Assembly: GCF_050948215.1 (NCBI RefSeq)
Contig: NW_027488638.1
Span: forward strand, 496,001 to 560,000
Length of the DNA stretch: 64,000 bases
Origin: Halictus rubicundus
Taxonomy: Eukaryota > Arthropoda > Insecta > Hymenoptera > Halictidae
Reading direction: 5' to 3'
Made by a program: the position numbers and the translations under genes. Position 1 is the stretch's first letter. Each line of letters starts with the position of its first letter. Shown one piece after another: positions 39,411 through 51,548 of this stretch. The notes beneath the pieces were generated by a model. That model saw only the letters and a list, made by a program, of their open reading frames with translations. It was not told where the DNA came from and ran no database searches.

Positions 39411-40060
39411 GATAGATGATAGGATAGGATAGAGGATAGGATAGAGGATAGGATAGGATATCGGATAGGATAGGGGATTTGATAGGATAGAGGATAGGAT
39501 AGGATAGAAGATAGGATAGGATAGAGAATAGGATGGGATAGAGGATAGGATAGGATAAAGGATAGGATAGAGGATAGGATAGACGATAGGATAGGATAGA
39601 GGATAGGATAGGATAGACGATAGGATATGATAGGATAGGATAGGGGATTTGATAGGATAGAGGATAGGATAGGATAGAGAATTGGATACGATAGAGGATA
39701 GAGGATAGGCTAGGATAGAGGATAGGATAGAGAATATGATAGGATAGAGGATAGGATACGATATAGGATTGGATATGATAGAGGATAGAGAATAGGATAG
39801 GATACAGGAAAGGATAGGATTGAGGATAGGATTAGATAGAGGATAGAACAGGATAGATGATAGGATAGGATAGAGGATAGGATAGAGGATAGGATAGAGG
39901 ATATTGTAGGATAGAGGATAGGATAGGGGATTTCATAGGGTAGAGGATAGGATAGGATAGAAGATAGGATAGGATAGCGAATAGGATGGGATAGAGGATA
40001 GGATAGGATAGAGGACAGGATAGGATAGAGTATAGGATAGGATATAGGATTGGATAGGAT
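39411..40060. repeat. Family A satellite continuing to the right of the insertion
   Basis: The interrupted family A module resumes (GATAGATGATAGG, GGGGATTTGATAGG, AGAATAGGATGGGATAG) and a second complete, uninterrupted module follows. The paralogous empty insertion site GAACAG is at 39,846-39,851. Variants such as GATATCGGATAGG (near 39,458) and GGATATTGTAGG (near 39,900) make this part more degenerate than the centre of array A. Confidence 0.85.
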
Positions 40061-41029
40061 ACAGGAAAGGATAGGATTGAGGATAGATGATAGGATATGA
40101 TAAACGATAGGATGGGATAGAGGATAGGATAGGAAAGAGGATAGGATAGGATAGAGGATAGGATAGGATAGAGGATAGGATAGACGATAGGATAGGATAG
40201 AGGATAGGATAGGATAGAGGATAGGATATAATAGAGGAGAGGATAGGATAGAGGATAGGATAGTATAGAGGATAGGATAGGATAGAGGATAGGATAGACG
40301 ATAGGATACGATAGAGGATAGGATAGGATAGAGGATAGGATAGGGGATTTGATAGGATAGAGGGTAGAATAGGACAGAAGATAGGATAGGATAGAGGATA
40401 GGATAGAGGATTGGATAGAGGATAGGATAGGATAGAGGATATTATAGGATAGAGGATATGATAGGATAGAAGATAGGATAGGATAGAAAATAGGATAGGA
40501 TAGAGGATAGGATAAAGGTTAGGATAGGATAGGATAGAGGATAGGATAGGATAGAGGATAGGATAGACGATAGGATAGAATAGAGGATAGGATAGGATAG
40601 AGGATAGGATAGAGGAGAGGATAGGATAGAGAATAGGATAGGATCGAGGATAGGATATGATTGGGGATAGAATAGGATAGAGCATAGGATAGGATAGAGG
40701 ATAGGATAGACGATAGGATAGGATAGAGGATAGGATAGGATAGAGGATAGGATAGGGGATTTGATAGGATAGAGGATAGGATAGGGGATTTGATAGGATA
40801 GAGGATAGGATAGGATAGATGATAGGATAGGACAGAGGATAGGATAGGGGATTTGATAGGATAGAGGATAGGATAGGTTAGAGGATAGGATAGTTGATTT
40901 GATAGGATAGAGGATAGGATAGGATAGAGGATAGGATAGGATAGAGGATAGGATAGACGACAGGATAGGATAGAGGATAGGATAGAGGAGAGGATAGGAT
41001 AGAGAATAGGATAGGATAGAGGATAGGAT

Positions 41030-41325
41030 ATGATTGGGGATAGAATAGGATAGAGCATAGGATAGGATAGAGGATAGGATAGACGATAGGATAGGATAGA
41101 GGATAGGATAGGATAGGAAAGAGGATACTATAGAGGAGAGGATAGGATAGAGAATAGGATAGGATAGAGGATAGGATATGATTGGGGATAGAATAGGATA
41201 GAGCATAGGATAGGATAGAGGATAGGATAGACGATAGGATAGGATAGAGGATAGGATAGGATAGGAAAGAGGATACTATAGGATAGAGGATAGGATAGGA
41301 TAGAGGATAGGATAGACGATAGGAT
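41030..41325. repeat. Tandem duplication of a 148-bp unit
   Basis: ATGATTGGGGATAGAATAGG starts at 41,030 and 41,178, and GAGGATACTATAG at 41,121 and 41,269, both 148 bp apart. The first copy continues ACTATAGAGGAGAGG and the second ACTATAGGATAGAGG, which shows where the duplication junction lies. Confidence 0.85.
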
Positions 41326-41639
41326 AGGATAGAGGATAGGATAGACGATAGGATAGGATAGAGGATAGGATAGGATAGAGGATAGGATAGGGGATTTGAT
41401 AGGATAGAGGATAGGATAGGGGATTTGATAGGATAGAGGATAGGATAGGATAGAGGATAGGATAGGACAGAGGATAGGATAGGGGATTTGATAGGATAGA
41501 GGATAGGATAGGATAGAGGATAGGATAGGATAGAGGATAGGATAGAGGATAGGATAGACGATAGGATAGGATAGAGGATAGGATAGGATAGAGGATAGGA
41601 TAGGATAGAGGATAGGATAGGATAGACGATAGGATAGGA

Positions 41640-43694
41640 TAGAGGATATGATAGGATAGAGGATAGGATAGGATAGGATACACGATAGGATAGGATAGAG
41701 GATAGGATAGGATAGGGGATTGGATAGGATACAGAACAGGATACGATAGGGGATAGGATAGGATAGAGGATAGGATAGAGAATAGGATAGGATAGAGGAT
41801 AGGATAGAGGATAGGATAGGGGATTGGATAGGATACAGAACAGGATACGATAGGGGATAGGATAGGATAGAGAATAGGATAGGATAGAGGATAGGATAGA
41901 GGATTGGCTAGGAGAGATGATATTATAGTATAGAGGATAGGATAGGGTTGAGGATAGGATAGGATAGAGGATAGGATAGACGATAGGATAGACGATAGGA
42001 TAGGATAGAGGATAGGATAGTACAGAGGATAGGATAGGGGATTTGATAGGATACAGGACAGGATAGAATAGAGGATAGGATAGGATAGAGGATTGGATAG
42101 AGGATAGGATAGGATAGAGGATATTATAGGATAGAGGATATGATAGGATAGAGGATAGGCTAGGATAGAGGATTGGATAGGATAGAGGATAGATGATAGG
42201 ATAGGATAGAGGATTGGATAGGATACAGGATAGGATAGGATAGAGGATAGGATAGGGGATTTGATAGGATAGAGAATAGGATAGGATAGACGATAGGATA
42301 GGATAGAGGATAGGATAGGATAGAGGATAGGATAGGGGATTTGATAGGATAGAGGATAGGATAGGGGATTTGATAGGATAGAGGATAGGATAGGATAGAT
42401 GATAGGATAGGACAGAGGATAGGATAGGGGATTTGATAGGATAGAGGATAGGATAGGTTAGAGGTTAGGATAGTTGATTTGATAGGATAGAGGATAGGAT
42501 AGGATAGAGGATAGGATAGACGACAGGATAGGATAGAGGATAGGATAGAGGAGAGGATAGGATAGAGAATAGGATAGGATAGAGGATAGGATATGATTGG
42601 GGATAGAATAGGATAGAGCATATGATAGGATAGAGGATAGGATAGACGATAGGATAGGATAGAGGATAGGATAGGATAGGAAAGAGGATACTATAGGATA
42701 GAGGATAGGATAGGATAGAGGATAGGATAGACGATAGGATAGGATAGAGGATAGGATAGACGATAGGATAGGATAGAGGATAGGATAGGATAGAGGATAG
42801 GATAGGGGATTTGATAGGATAGAGGATAGGATAGGGGATTTGATAGGATAGAGGATAGGATAGGATAGAGGATAGGATAGGACAGAGGATAGGATAGGGG
42901 ATTTGATAGGATAGAGGATAGGATAGGATAGAGGATAGGATAGGATAGAGGATAGGATAGGATAGAGGATAGGATAGAGGATAGGATAGACGATAGGATA
43001 GGATAGAGGATAGGATAGGATAGAGGATAGGATAGGATAGAGGATAGGATAGGATAGACGATAGGATAGGATAGAGGATATGATAGGATAGAGGATAGGA
43101 TAGGATAGGATACACGATAGGATAGGATAGAGGATAGGATAGGATAGAGGATAGGATAGGATAGGGGATTGGATAGGATACAGAACAGGATACGATAGGG
43201 GATAGGATAGGATAGAGGATAGGATAGAGAATAGGATAGGATAGAGGATAGGATAGAGGATAGGATAGGGGATTGGATAGGATACAGAACAGGATACGAT
43301 AGGGGATAGGATAGGATAGAGAATAGGATAGGATAGAGGATAGGATAGAGGATTGGCTAGGAGAGATGATATTATAGTATAGAGGATAGGATAGGGTTGA
43401 GGATAGGATAGGATAGAGGATAGGATAGACGATAGGATAGACGATAGGATAGGATAGAGGATAGGATAGTACAGAGGATAGGATAGGGGATTTGATAGGA
43501 TACAGGACAGGATAGAATAGAGGATAGGATAGGATAGAGGATTGGATAGAGGATAGGATAGGATAGAGGATATTATAGGATAGAGGATATGATAGGATAG
43601 AGGATAGGCTAGGATAGAGGATTGGATAGGATAGAGGATAGATGATAGGATAGGATAGAGGATTGGATAGGATACAGGATAGGATAGGATAGAA
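41640..43694. repeat. 1,449-bp tandem duplication containing a 104-bp duplication
   Basis: ACAGAACAGGATACGATAGG occurs at 41,731 and 41,835 (104 bp apart) and again at 43,180 and 43,284 (also 104 bp apart). GGATTGGCTAGGAGAGATG lies at 41,901 and 43,350, and ATATTATAGGATAGAGG at 42,121 and 43,570. The whole segment 41,640 to about 42,245 is therefore copied at a 1,449-bp offset. The inner 104-bp duplication must be older than the outer one, because both copies have it. Confidence 0.85.
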
Positions 43695-44160
43695 TATAGG
43701 ATAGGGGATTTGATAGGATAGAGAATAGGATAGGATAGAAGATAGGATAGGATAGAGGATAGGATAGGATAGAGGATAGGATAGGATAGAGGATAGGATA
43801 GACGATAGGATAGGATAGAGGATAGGATAGGATAGAGGATAGGATAGGATAGAGGATAGGATAGGATAGAGGATAGGATAGGATAGAGGATAGGATAGGA
43901 TAGAGGATAGGATAGAGGATAGGATAGGATAGAGGATAGGATAGGGGATTTGATAGGATAGAGAATAGGATAGGATAGAAGATAGGATAGGATAGAGGAT
44001 AGGATAGGATAGAGGATAGGATAGGATAGAGGATAGGATAGACGATAGGATAGGATAGAGGATAGGATAGGATAGAGGATAGGATAGGATAGAGGATAGG
44101 ATAGGATAGAGGATAGGATAGGATAGAGGATAGGATAGGATAGAGGATAGGATAGGATAG
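43681..44160. repeat. 240-bp tandem duplication
   Basis: Bases from about 43,700 to 43,910 recur at an exact 240-bp offset, including GAGAATAGG (43,721/43,961), TAGAAGATAGG and GACGATAGG (43,801/44,041). The first copy begins with AGAATATAGGATAGG where the second has AGAGGATAGGATAGG, and they diverge again near 44,155. Confidence 0.85.
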
Positions 44161-44379
44161 AGGATAGGATAGAGGATAGGATAGGATAGAGGATAGGATA
44201 GGATAGAGGACAGGATAGGTGATTTGATAGGATAGAGGATATTATAGGATAGAGGATAGGATAGAGGATAGGATAGGATAGAGGATAGGATAGGGGATTT
44301 GATAGGATAGAGGATAGGATAGGGGATTTAATAGGATAGAGGATAGGATAGGATAAAGGATAGGATAGGACAGAGGATA

Positions 44380-45870
44380 GGATAGGGGATTTGATAGGAT
44401 AGAGGATAGGATAGGATAGAGGATAGGATAGGGGATTTCATAGGATAGAGGATAGGATAGGATAGAGGATAGGATAGGATAGAGGATAGGATAGACGACA
44501 GGATAGGATAGAGGATAGGATAGAGGATAGGATAGAGGAGAGGATAGGATAGAGAATAGGATAGGATAGAGGATAGGATATGATTGGGGATAGAATAGGA
44601 TAGAGCATAGGATAGGGTAGAGGATAGGATAGACGATAGGATAGGATAGAGGATAGGATAGGATAGGAAAGAGGATACTATAGGATAGAGGATAGGATAG
44701 GATAGAGGATAGGATAGACGATAGGATAGGATAGAGGATAGGATAGACGATAGGATAGGATAGAGGATAGGATAGGATAGAGGATAGGATAGGGGATTTG
44801 ATAGGATAGAGGATAGGATAGGGGATTTGATAGGATAGAGGATAGGATAGGATAGAGGATAGGATAGGACAGAGGATAGGATAGGGGATTTGATAGGATA
44901 GAGGATAGGATAGGATAGAGGATAGGATAGGATAGAGGATAGGATAGGATAGACGATAGGATAGAGGATAGGATAGGATAGAGGATAGGATAGGATAGAG
45001 GACAGGATAGGTGATTTGATAGGATAGAGGATATTATAGGATAGAGGATAGGATAGAGGATAGGATAGGATAGAGGATAGGATAGGGGATTTGATAGGAT
45101 AGAGGATAGGATAGGGGATTTGATAGGATAGAGGATAGGATAGGATAAAGGATAGGATAGGATAGAGGATAGGATAGGATAGAGGATAGGATAGGGGATT
45201 TGATAGGATAGAGGATAGGATAGGGGATTTGATAGGATAGAGGATAGGATAGGATAGAGGATAGGATAGGATAGAGGATAGGATAGACGACAGGATAGGA
45301 TAGAGGATAGGATAGAGGATAGGATAGAGGAGAGGATAGGATAGAGAATCGGATAGGATAGAGGATAGGATATGATTGGGGATAGAATAGGATAGAGCAT
45401 AGGATAGGGTAGAGGATAGGATAGACGATAGGATAGGATAGAGGATAGGATAGGATAGGAAAGAGGATACTATAGGATAGAGGATAGGATAGGATAGAGG
45501 ATAGGATAGACGATAGGATAGGATAGAGGATAGGATAGACGATAGGATAGGATAGAGGATAGGATAGGATAGAGGATAGGATAGGGGATTTGATAGGATA
45601 GAGGATAGGATAGGGGATTTGATAGGATAGAGGATAGGATAGGATAGAGGATAGGATAGGACAGAGGATAGGATAGGGGATTTGATAGGATAGAGGATAG
45701 GATAGGATAGAGGATAGGATAGGATAGAGGATAGGATAGGATAGAGGATAGGATAGGATAGAGGATAGGATAGACGACAGGATAGGATAGAGGATAGGAT
45801 AGGATAGACGATAGGATAGGATAGAGGATATGATAGGATAGAGGATAGGATAGGATAGGATACACGATAG
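44380..45870. repeat. 792-bp tandem duplication
   Basis: ATGATTGGGG (44,580/45,372) and GAGGATACTATAGG (44,671/45,463) are both repeated at 792 bp, and the intervening variants GACGACAGG, GAGGAGAGG and GGGTAGAGG recur in order. A private change in the second copy is AGAATCGGATAGG near 45,345. Confidence 0.8.
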
Positions 45871-46210
45871 AATAGGATAGAGGATAGGATAGGATAGAGG
45901 ATAGGATAGGATAGAGGATTGGATAGGATACAGGATAGGATAGGATAGAGGATAGGATAGGGGATTTGATAGGATAGAGAATAGGATAGGATAGAAGATA
46001 GGATAGGATAGAGGATAGGATAGGATAGAGGATAGGATAGGATAGAGGATAGGATAGACGATAGGATAGGATAGAGGATAGGATAGGATAGAGGATAGGA
46101 TAGGATAGAGGATAGGATAGGATAGAGGATAGGATAGGATAGAGGATAGGATAGGATAGAGGATAGGATAGGATAGAGGATAGGATAGGATAGAGGATAG
46201 GATAGGATAG

Positions 46211-48890
46211 AGGACAGGATAGGGGATTTGATAGGATAGAGAATATTATAGGATAGAGGATAGGATAGGATAGAGGATAGGATAGGGGATTTGATAGGAT
46301 AGAGGATAGGATAAAATAGAGGATAGGATAGGATAGGGGATTGGATAGGATAGGATAGAGAATAGGCTAGGATAGAGGATAGGATAGGGCAGAGGATAGG
46401 ATAGGGGATTTTATAGGATAGAGGATAGGATAGGATAGAGGATAGGATAGGATAGAGGATAGAATAGGATATAGGATAGGATAGGATAGGATAGAGGATA
46501 GGATAGGACAGAGGATAGGATAGGGGATTTGATAGGATAGAGGATAGGATAGGATAGACGATAGGATAGGATAGAGGATAGGATAGGATAGAGGATAGGA
46601 TAGAGGATAGGATAGGATAGAGGATTGGATAGGATAGAGGATAGGATAGGATAGAGGATAGGATAGGATAGACGATAGGATAGGATAGAGGATAGGATAG
46701 GATAGAGGATAGGATAGGATAGAGGATAGGATAGGATATAGGATTGGATAGAGGATAGGATAGAGGATAGGAAAGGATAGAAGATAGGATAGGATAGAGG
46801 ATAGGATAGGATAGAGGATAGGATAGGATAGAGGATAGGATAGGATAGAGGATAGGATAGGATAGAGAATAGGATAGGATAGAGGACAGGATAGGATAGA
46901 GGATAGGATAGGATAGATGATAGGATAGGATAGAGGATAGGATAGGATAGAGGATAGGATAGGATAGAGGATAGGATAGGATAGAGGATAGGATAGGATA
47001 GAGGATAGGATAGGATAGAGGATAGGATAGGATAGAGGACAGGATAGGATAGAGGATAGGATAGGATAGATGATAGGATAGGATAGAGGATAGGATAGGA
47101 TACAGGATTGGATAGGATAGAGGATAGCGTATGATAGAGGATATGATAGAATAGAGGATACGATAGGATAGAGGATAGGATAGGATAGAGGATAGGATAG
47201 GGCAGAGGATAGGATAGGGGATTTTATAGGATAGAGGATAGGATAGGATAGAGGATAGGATAGGATAGAGGATAGAATAGGATAGAGGATAGGATAGGAT
47301 AGAGGATTGGATAGACGGTAGAATAGGATAGAGGATAGGATAGGATAGAGGATAGGATAGGATAGAGGATAGGATAGGATAGGATAGAGGATAGGATAGG
47401 ACTGAGGATAGGATAGGATAGAGGATTGGATAGGATAGAGGATTGGATAGGATACAGGATAGGATAGGATAGAGGATAGGATAGGATAGAGGATAGGATA
47501 GGATAGAGGATAGGATAGACGATAGGATAGGATAGAGGATAGGATAGGATAGAGGATAGGATAGGATAGAGGATAGGATAGGATAGAGGATAGGATAGGA
47601 TAGAGGATAGGATAGGATAGAGGATAGGATAGGATAGAGGATAGGATAGGATAGAGGACAGGATAGGGGATTTGATAGGATAGAGGATATTATAGGATAG
47701 AGGATAGGATAGGATAGAGGATAGGATAGGGGATTTGATAGGATAGAGGATAGGATAAAATAGAGGATAGGATAGGATAGGGGATTGGATAGGATAGGAT
47801 AGAGAATAGGCTAGGATAGAGGATAGGATAGGATAGAGGATAGGATAGGGCAGAGGATAGGATAGGGGATTTTATAGGATAGAGGATAGGATAGGATAGA
47901 GGATAGGATAGGATAGAGGATAGAATAGGATATAGGATAGGATAGGATAGGATAGAGGATAGGATAGGACAGAGGATAGGATAGGGGATTTGATAGGATA
48001 GAGGATAGGATAGGATAGACGATAGGATAGGATAGAGGATAGGATAGGATAGAGGATAGGATAGAGGATAGGATAGGATAGAGGATTGGATAGGATAGAG
48101 GATAGGATAGGATAGAGGATAGGATAGGATAGACGATAGGATAGGATAGAGGATAGGATAGGATTGAGGATAGGATAGGATAGAGGATAGGATAGGATAT
48201 AGGATTGGATAGAGGATAGGATAGAGGATAGGAAAGGATAGAAGATAGGATAGGATAGAGGATAGGATAGGATAGAGGATAGGATAGGATAGAGGATAGG
48301 ATAGGATAGAGGATAGGATAGGATAGAGAATAGGATAGGATAGAGGACAGGATAGGATAGAGGATAGGATAGGATAGATGATAGGATAGGATAGAGGATA
48401 GGATAGGATAGAGGATAGGATAGGATAGAGGATAGGATAGGATAGAGGATAGGATAGGATAGAGGATAGGATAGGATAGAGGATAGGATAGGATAGAGGA
48501 CAGGATAGGATAGAGGATAGGATAGGATAGATGATAGGATAGGATAGAGGATAGGATAGGGTACAGGATTGGATAGGATAGAGGATAGCGTATGATAGAG
48601 GATATGATAGAATAGAGGATACGATAGGATAGAGGATAGGATAGGATAGAGGATAGGATAGGGCAGAGGATAGGATAGGGGATTTTATAGGATAGAGGAT
48701 AGGATAGGATAGAGGATAGGATAGGATAGAGGATAGAATAGGATAGAGGATAGGATAGGATAGAGGATTGGATAGACGGTAGAATAGGATAGAGGATAGG
48801 ATAGGATAGAGGATAGGATAGGATAGGATAGAGGATAGGATAGGACTGAGGATAGGATAGGATAGAGGATTGGATAGGATAGAGGATAGG
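46211..48890. repeat. Tandem duplication of about 1,444-1,461 bp
   Basis: AGGACAGGATAGGGG (46,211/47,655) and AAAATAGAGG (46,313/47,757) are offset by 1,444 bp. ATTGGATAGAGG (46,741/48,202), GCGTATGAT (47,127/48,588), GGGCAGAGG (47,200/48,661) and GACGGTAGAATAGG (47,314/48,775) are offset by 1,461 bp. ACTGAGGATAGG (47,401/48,845) is back at 1,444 bp. The offset thus changes by exactly 17 bp twice, once gained and once lost. Confidence 0.88.
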
Positions 48891-50375
48891 ATAGGATAGA
48901 GGATAGGATAGGATATAGGATTGGATAGAGGATAGGATAGAGGATAGGAAAGGATAGACGACAGGATAGGATAGAGGATAGGATAGGATAGAGGATAGGA
49001 TAGGATAGAGGATAGGATAGGATAGAGGATTGGATAGGATAGAGGATAGGATAGGATAGAGGATAGGATAGGATATAGGATTGGATAGAGGATAGGATAG
49101 AGGATAGGAAAGGATAGAAGATAGGATAGGATAGAGGATAGGATAGGATAGAGGATAGGATAGGATAGAGGATAGGATAGGATAGAGGATAGGATAGGAT
49201 AGAGAATAGGATAGGATAGAGGACAGGATAGGATAGAGGATAGGATAGGATAGATGATAGGATAGGATAGAGGATAGGATAGGATAGAGGATAGGATAGG
49301 ATAGAGGATAGGATAGGATAGAGGATAGGATAGGATAGAGGATAGGATAGGATAGAGGACAGGATAGGATAGGATAGATGATAGGATAGGATAGAGGATA
49401 GGATAGGATACAGGAAAGGATAGGATTGAGGATAGATGATAGGATAGGATAGAGGATTGGATAGGATACAGGATAGGATAGAGGATTGGATAGGATACAG
49501 GATAGGATAGGATAGAGGTTAGGATAGGGGATTTGATAGGATAGAGGATAGGATAAAATAGAGGATAGGATAGGATAGGGGATTGGATAGGATAGGATAG
49601 AGAATAGGCTAGGATAGAGGATAGGATAGGATAGAGGATAGGATAGGGCAGAGGATAGGATAGGGGATTTTATAGAATAGAGGATAGGATAGGATAGAGG
49701 ATAGGATAGGATAGAGGATAGAATAGGATAGAGGATAGGATAGGATAGAGGATATAATAGGGGATTAGATAGGATAGAGGATAGGATAGGATAGACGATA
49801 GGATAGGATAGAGGATAGGATAGGATAGAGGATAGGATAGAGGATAGGATAGGATAGAGGATTGGATAGGATAGAGGATAGGATAGGATAGAGGATAGGA
49901 TAGGATAGACGATAGGATAGGATAGAGGATAGGATAGGATAGAGGATAGGATAGGATAGAGGATAGGATAGGATATAGGATTGGATAGAGGATAGGATAG
50001 AGGATAGGATAGAGGATAGGAAAGGATAGAAGACAGGATAGGATAGAGGATAGGATAGGATAGAGGATAGGATAGGATAGAGGATAGGATAGGATAGAGG
50101 ATAGGATAGGATAGAGAATAGGATAGGATAGAGGACAGGATAGGATAGAGGATAGGATAGGATAGATGATAGGATAGGATAGAGGATAGGATAGGATAGA
50201 GGATAGGATAGGATAGAGGATAGGATAGGATAGAGGATAGGATAGGATAGAGGATAGGATAGGATAGAGGATAGGATAGGATAGAGGACAGGATAGGATA
50301 GAGGATAGGATAGGATAGATGATAGGATAGGATAGAGGATAGGATAGGATACAGGATTGGATAGGATAGAGGATA
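48890..50375. repeat. Rearranged family C units
   Basis: This stretch is a patchwork of pieces seen elsewhere in array C: two successive GATATAGGATTGG plus GGAAAGGATAG modules (about 48,910 and 49,071), a CAGGAAAGGATAGG stretch near 49,410, a third GGATAAAATAGAGG copy at about 49,550 and a unique GATATAATAGGGGATTAG near 49,752. All of it is GGATA satellite. Confidence 0.85.
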
Positions 50376-51548
50376 GCGTATGATAGAGGATATGATAGAA
50401 TAGAGGATACGATAGGATAGAGGATAGGATAGGATAGAGGATAGGATAGGACAGAGGATTTGATAGGATAGAGGATAGGATAGGATACAGGAAAGGATAG
50501 GATTGAGGATAGGATTGGATACAGGATAGGATAGAATAGAGGATAGGATACGGGATTGGATAGGATAGGATAGAGGATAGGATAGGATAGAGGACAGGAT
50601 AGGATAGAGGATTGGATATGATACAGGAAAGGATAGGATTGAGGATAGATGATAGGATAGGATAGAGGATTGGATAGGATACAGGATAGGCTAGAGGATT
50701 GGATAGGATACAGGATAGGATAGGATAGAGGATAGGATAGGGGATTTTATAGGATAGAGGATAGGATAGGATAGAAGATAGGATAGGATAGAGGATAGGA
50801 TAGGATAGAGGATAGGATAGGATAGAGGATAGGATAGGATAGAGGATAGGATAGGATAGAGGATTAGATAGGACAGATTATAGGATAGTATAGAGGATAG
50901 GATAGGGATTTGATAGGATAGAGGATTGGATAGGATAGGATACAGGATAGGATAGAGGTTTGGATAGGATACACGATAGGATAGGATAGAGGATAGGATA
51001 GAGGTTTGGATAGGATACACGATAGGATAGGATAGAGGATAGGATAGGGGATTTGATAGGATAGAGGATAGGATAAAATAGAGGATAAGATAGGATAGGG
51101 GATTGGATAGGATAGGATAGAGGATAGGCTAGGAGAGAGGATAGGATAGGATAGAAGATAGGATAGGATAGAGGATAGGATAGGATAGAGGATAGGATAG
51201 GATAGAGGATAGGATAGAGGATAGAATAGGATAGAGGATAGGATTGGATAGACGGTAGGATAGGATAGCGGATAGGATAGGATAGAGGATAGGATAGAGG
51301 GTAGAATAGGATAGAGGATAGGATAGGATAGAGGATAGGATAGGATAGAGGATAGGATAGGATAGAGGATAGGATAGGATAGAGGATTGGATAGAGGATA
51401 TGATAGAGGATAGGAAACCATAGAAGATAGGATAGGATAGAGGATAGGATAGGATAGAGGATAGGATAGGATAGAGGACAGGATAGGATAGAGGATAGGA
51501 TAGGATAGAGGATAGGATAGGATACAGGATTGGATAGGATAGAGGATA
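50376..51548. repeat. 1,173-bp HOR unit of family C, copy 1
   Basis: This unit is defined from one GCGTATGATAGAGG marker to the next, and 1,173 bp equals 69 x 17. It contains, in order, GACAGAGGATTTGATAGG, CAGGAAAGGATAGG, ATACGGGATTGG, GGATTTTATAGG, GGATTAGATAGGACAG with TTATAGGATAGTATAG, GAGGTTTGGATAGG twice, GATAAAATAGAGG, GACGGTAGG and GGAAACCATAG. The same order is seen in the units starting at 59,963 and 62,727. Confidence 0.88.

Larger units (their letters stand above)
40061..46200. repeat. Satellite array, family B
   Basis: The same GGATA-based units are present with a different set of diagnostic variants: TATGATTGGGGATAGAATAG, GAAAGAGGATACTATAGG, ACAGAACAGGATACG, GATTGGCTAGGAGAGATG and GTTGATTTGATAGG. 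The GCATAGGGGAATTG marker of family A is absent. ATGATTGGGG starts at 40,657, 41,030, 41,178, 42,593, 44,580 and 45,372. The accompanying GAGGATACTA lies at 41,121, 41,269, 42,684, 44,671 and 45,463, with the same spacings (148, 1,415, 1,987, 792 bp). The boundaries are approximate because the basic unit does not change. Confidence 0.9.
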
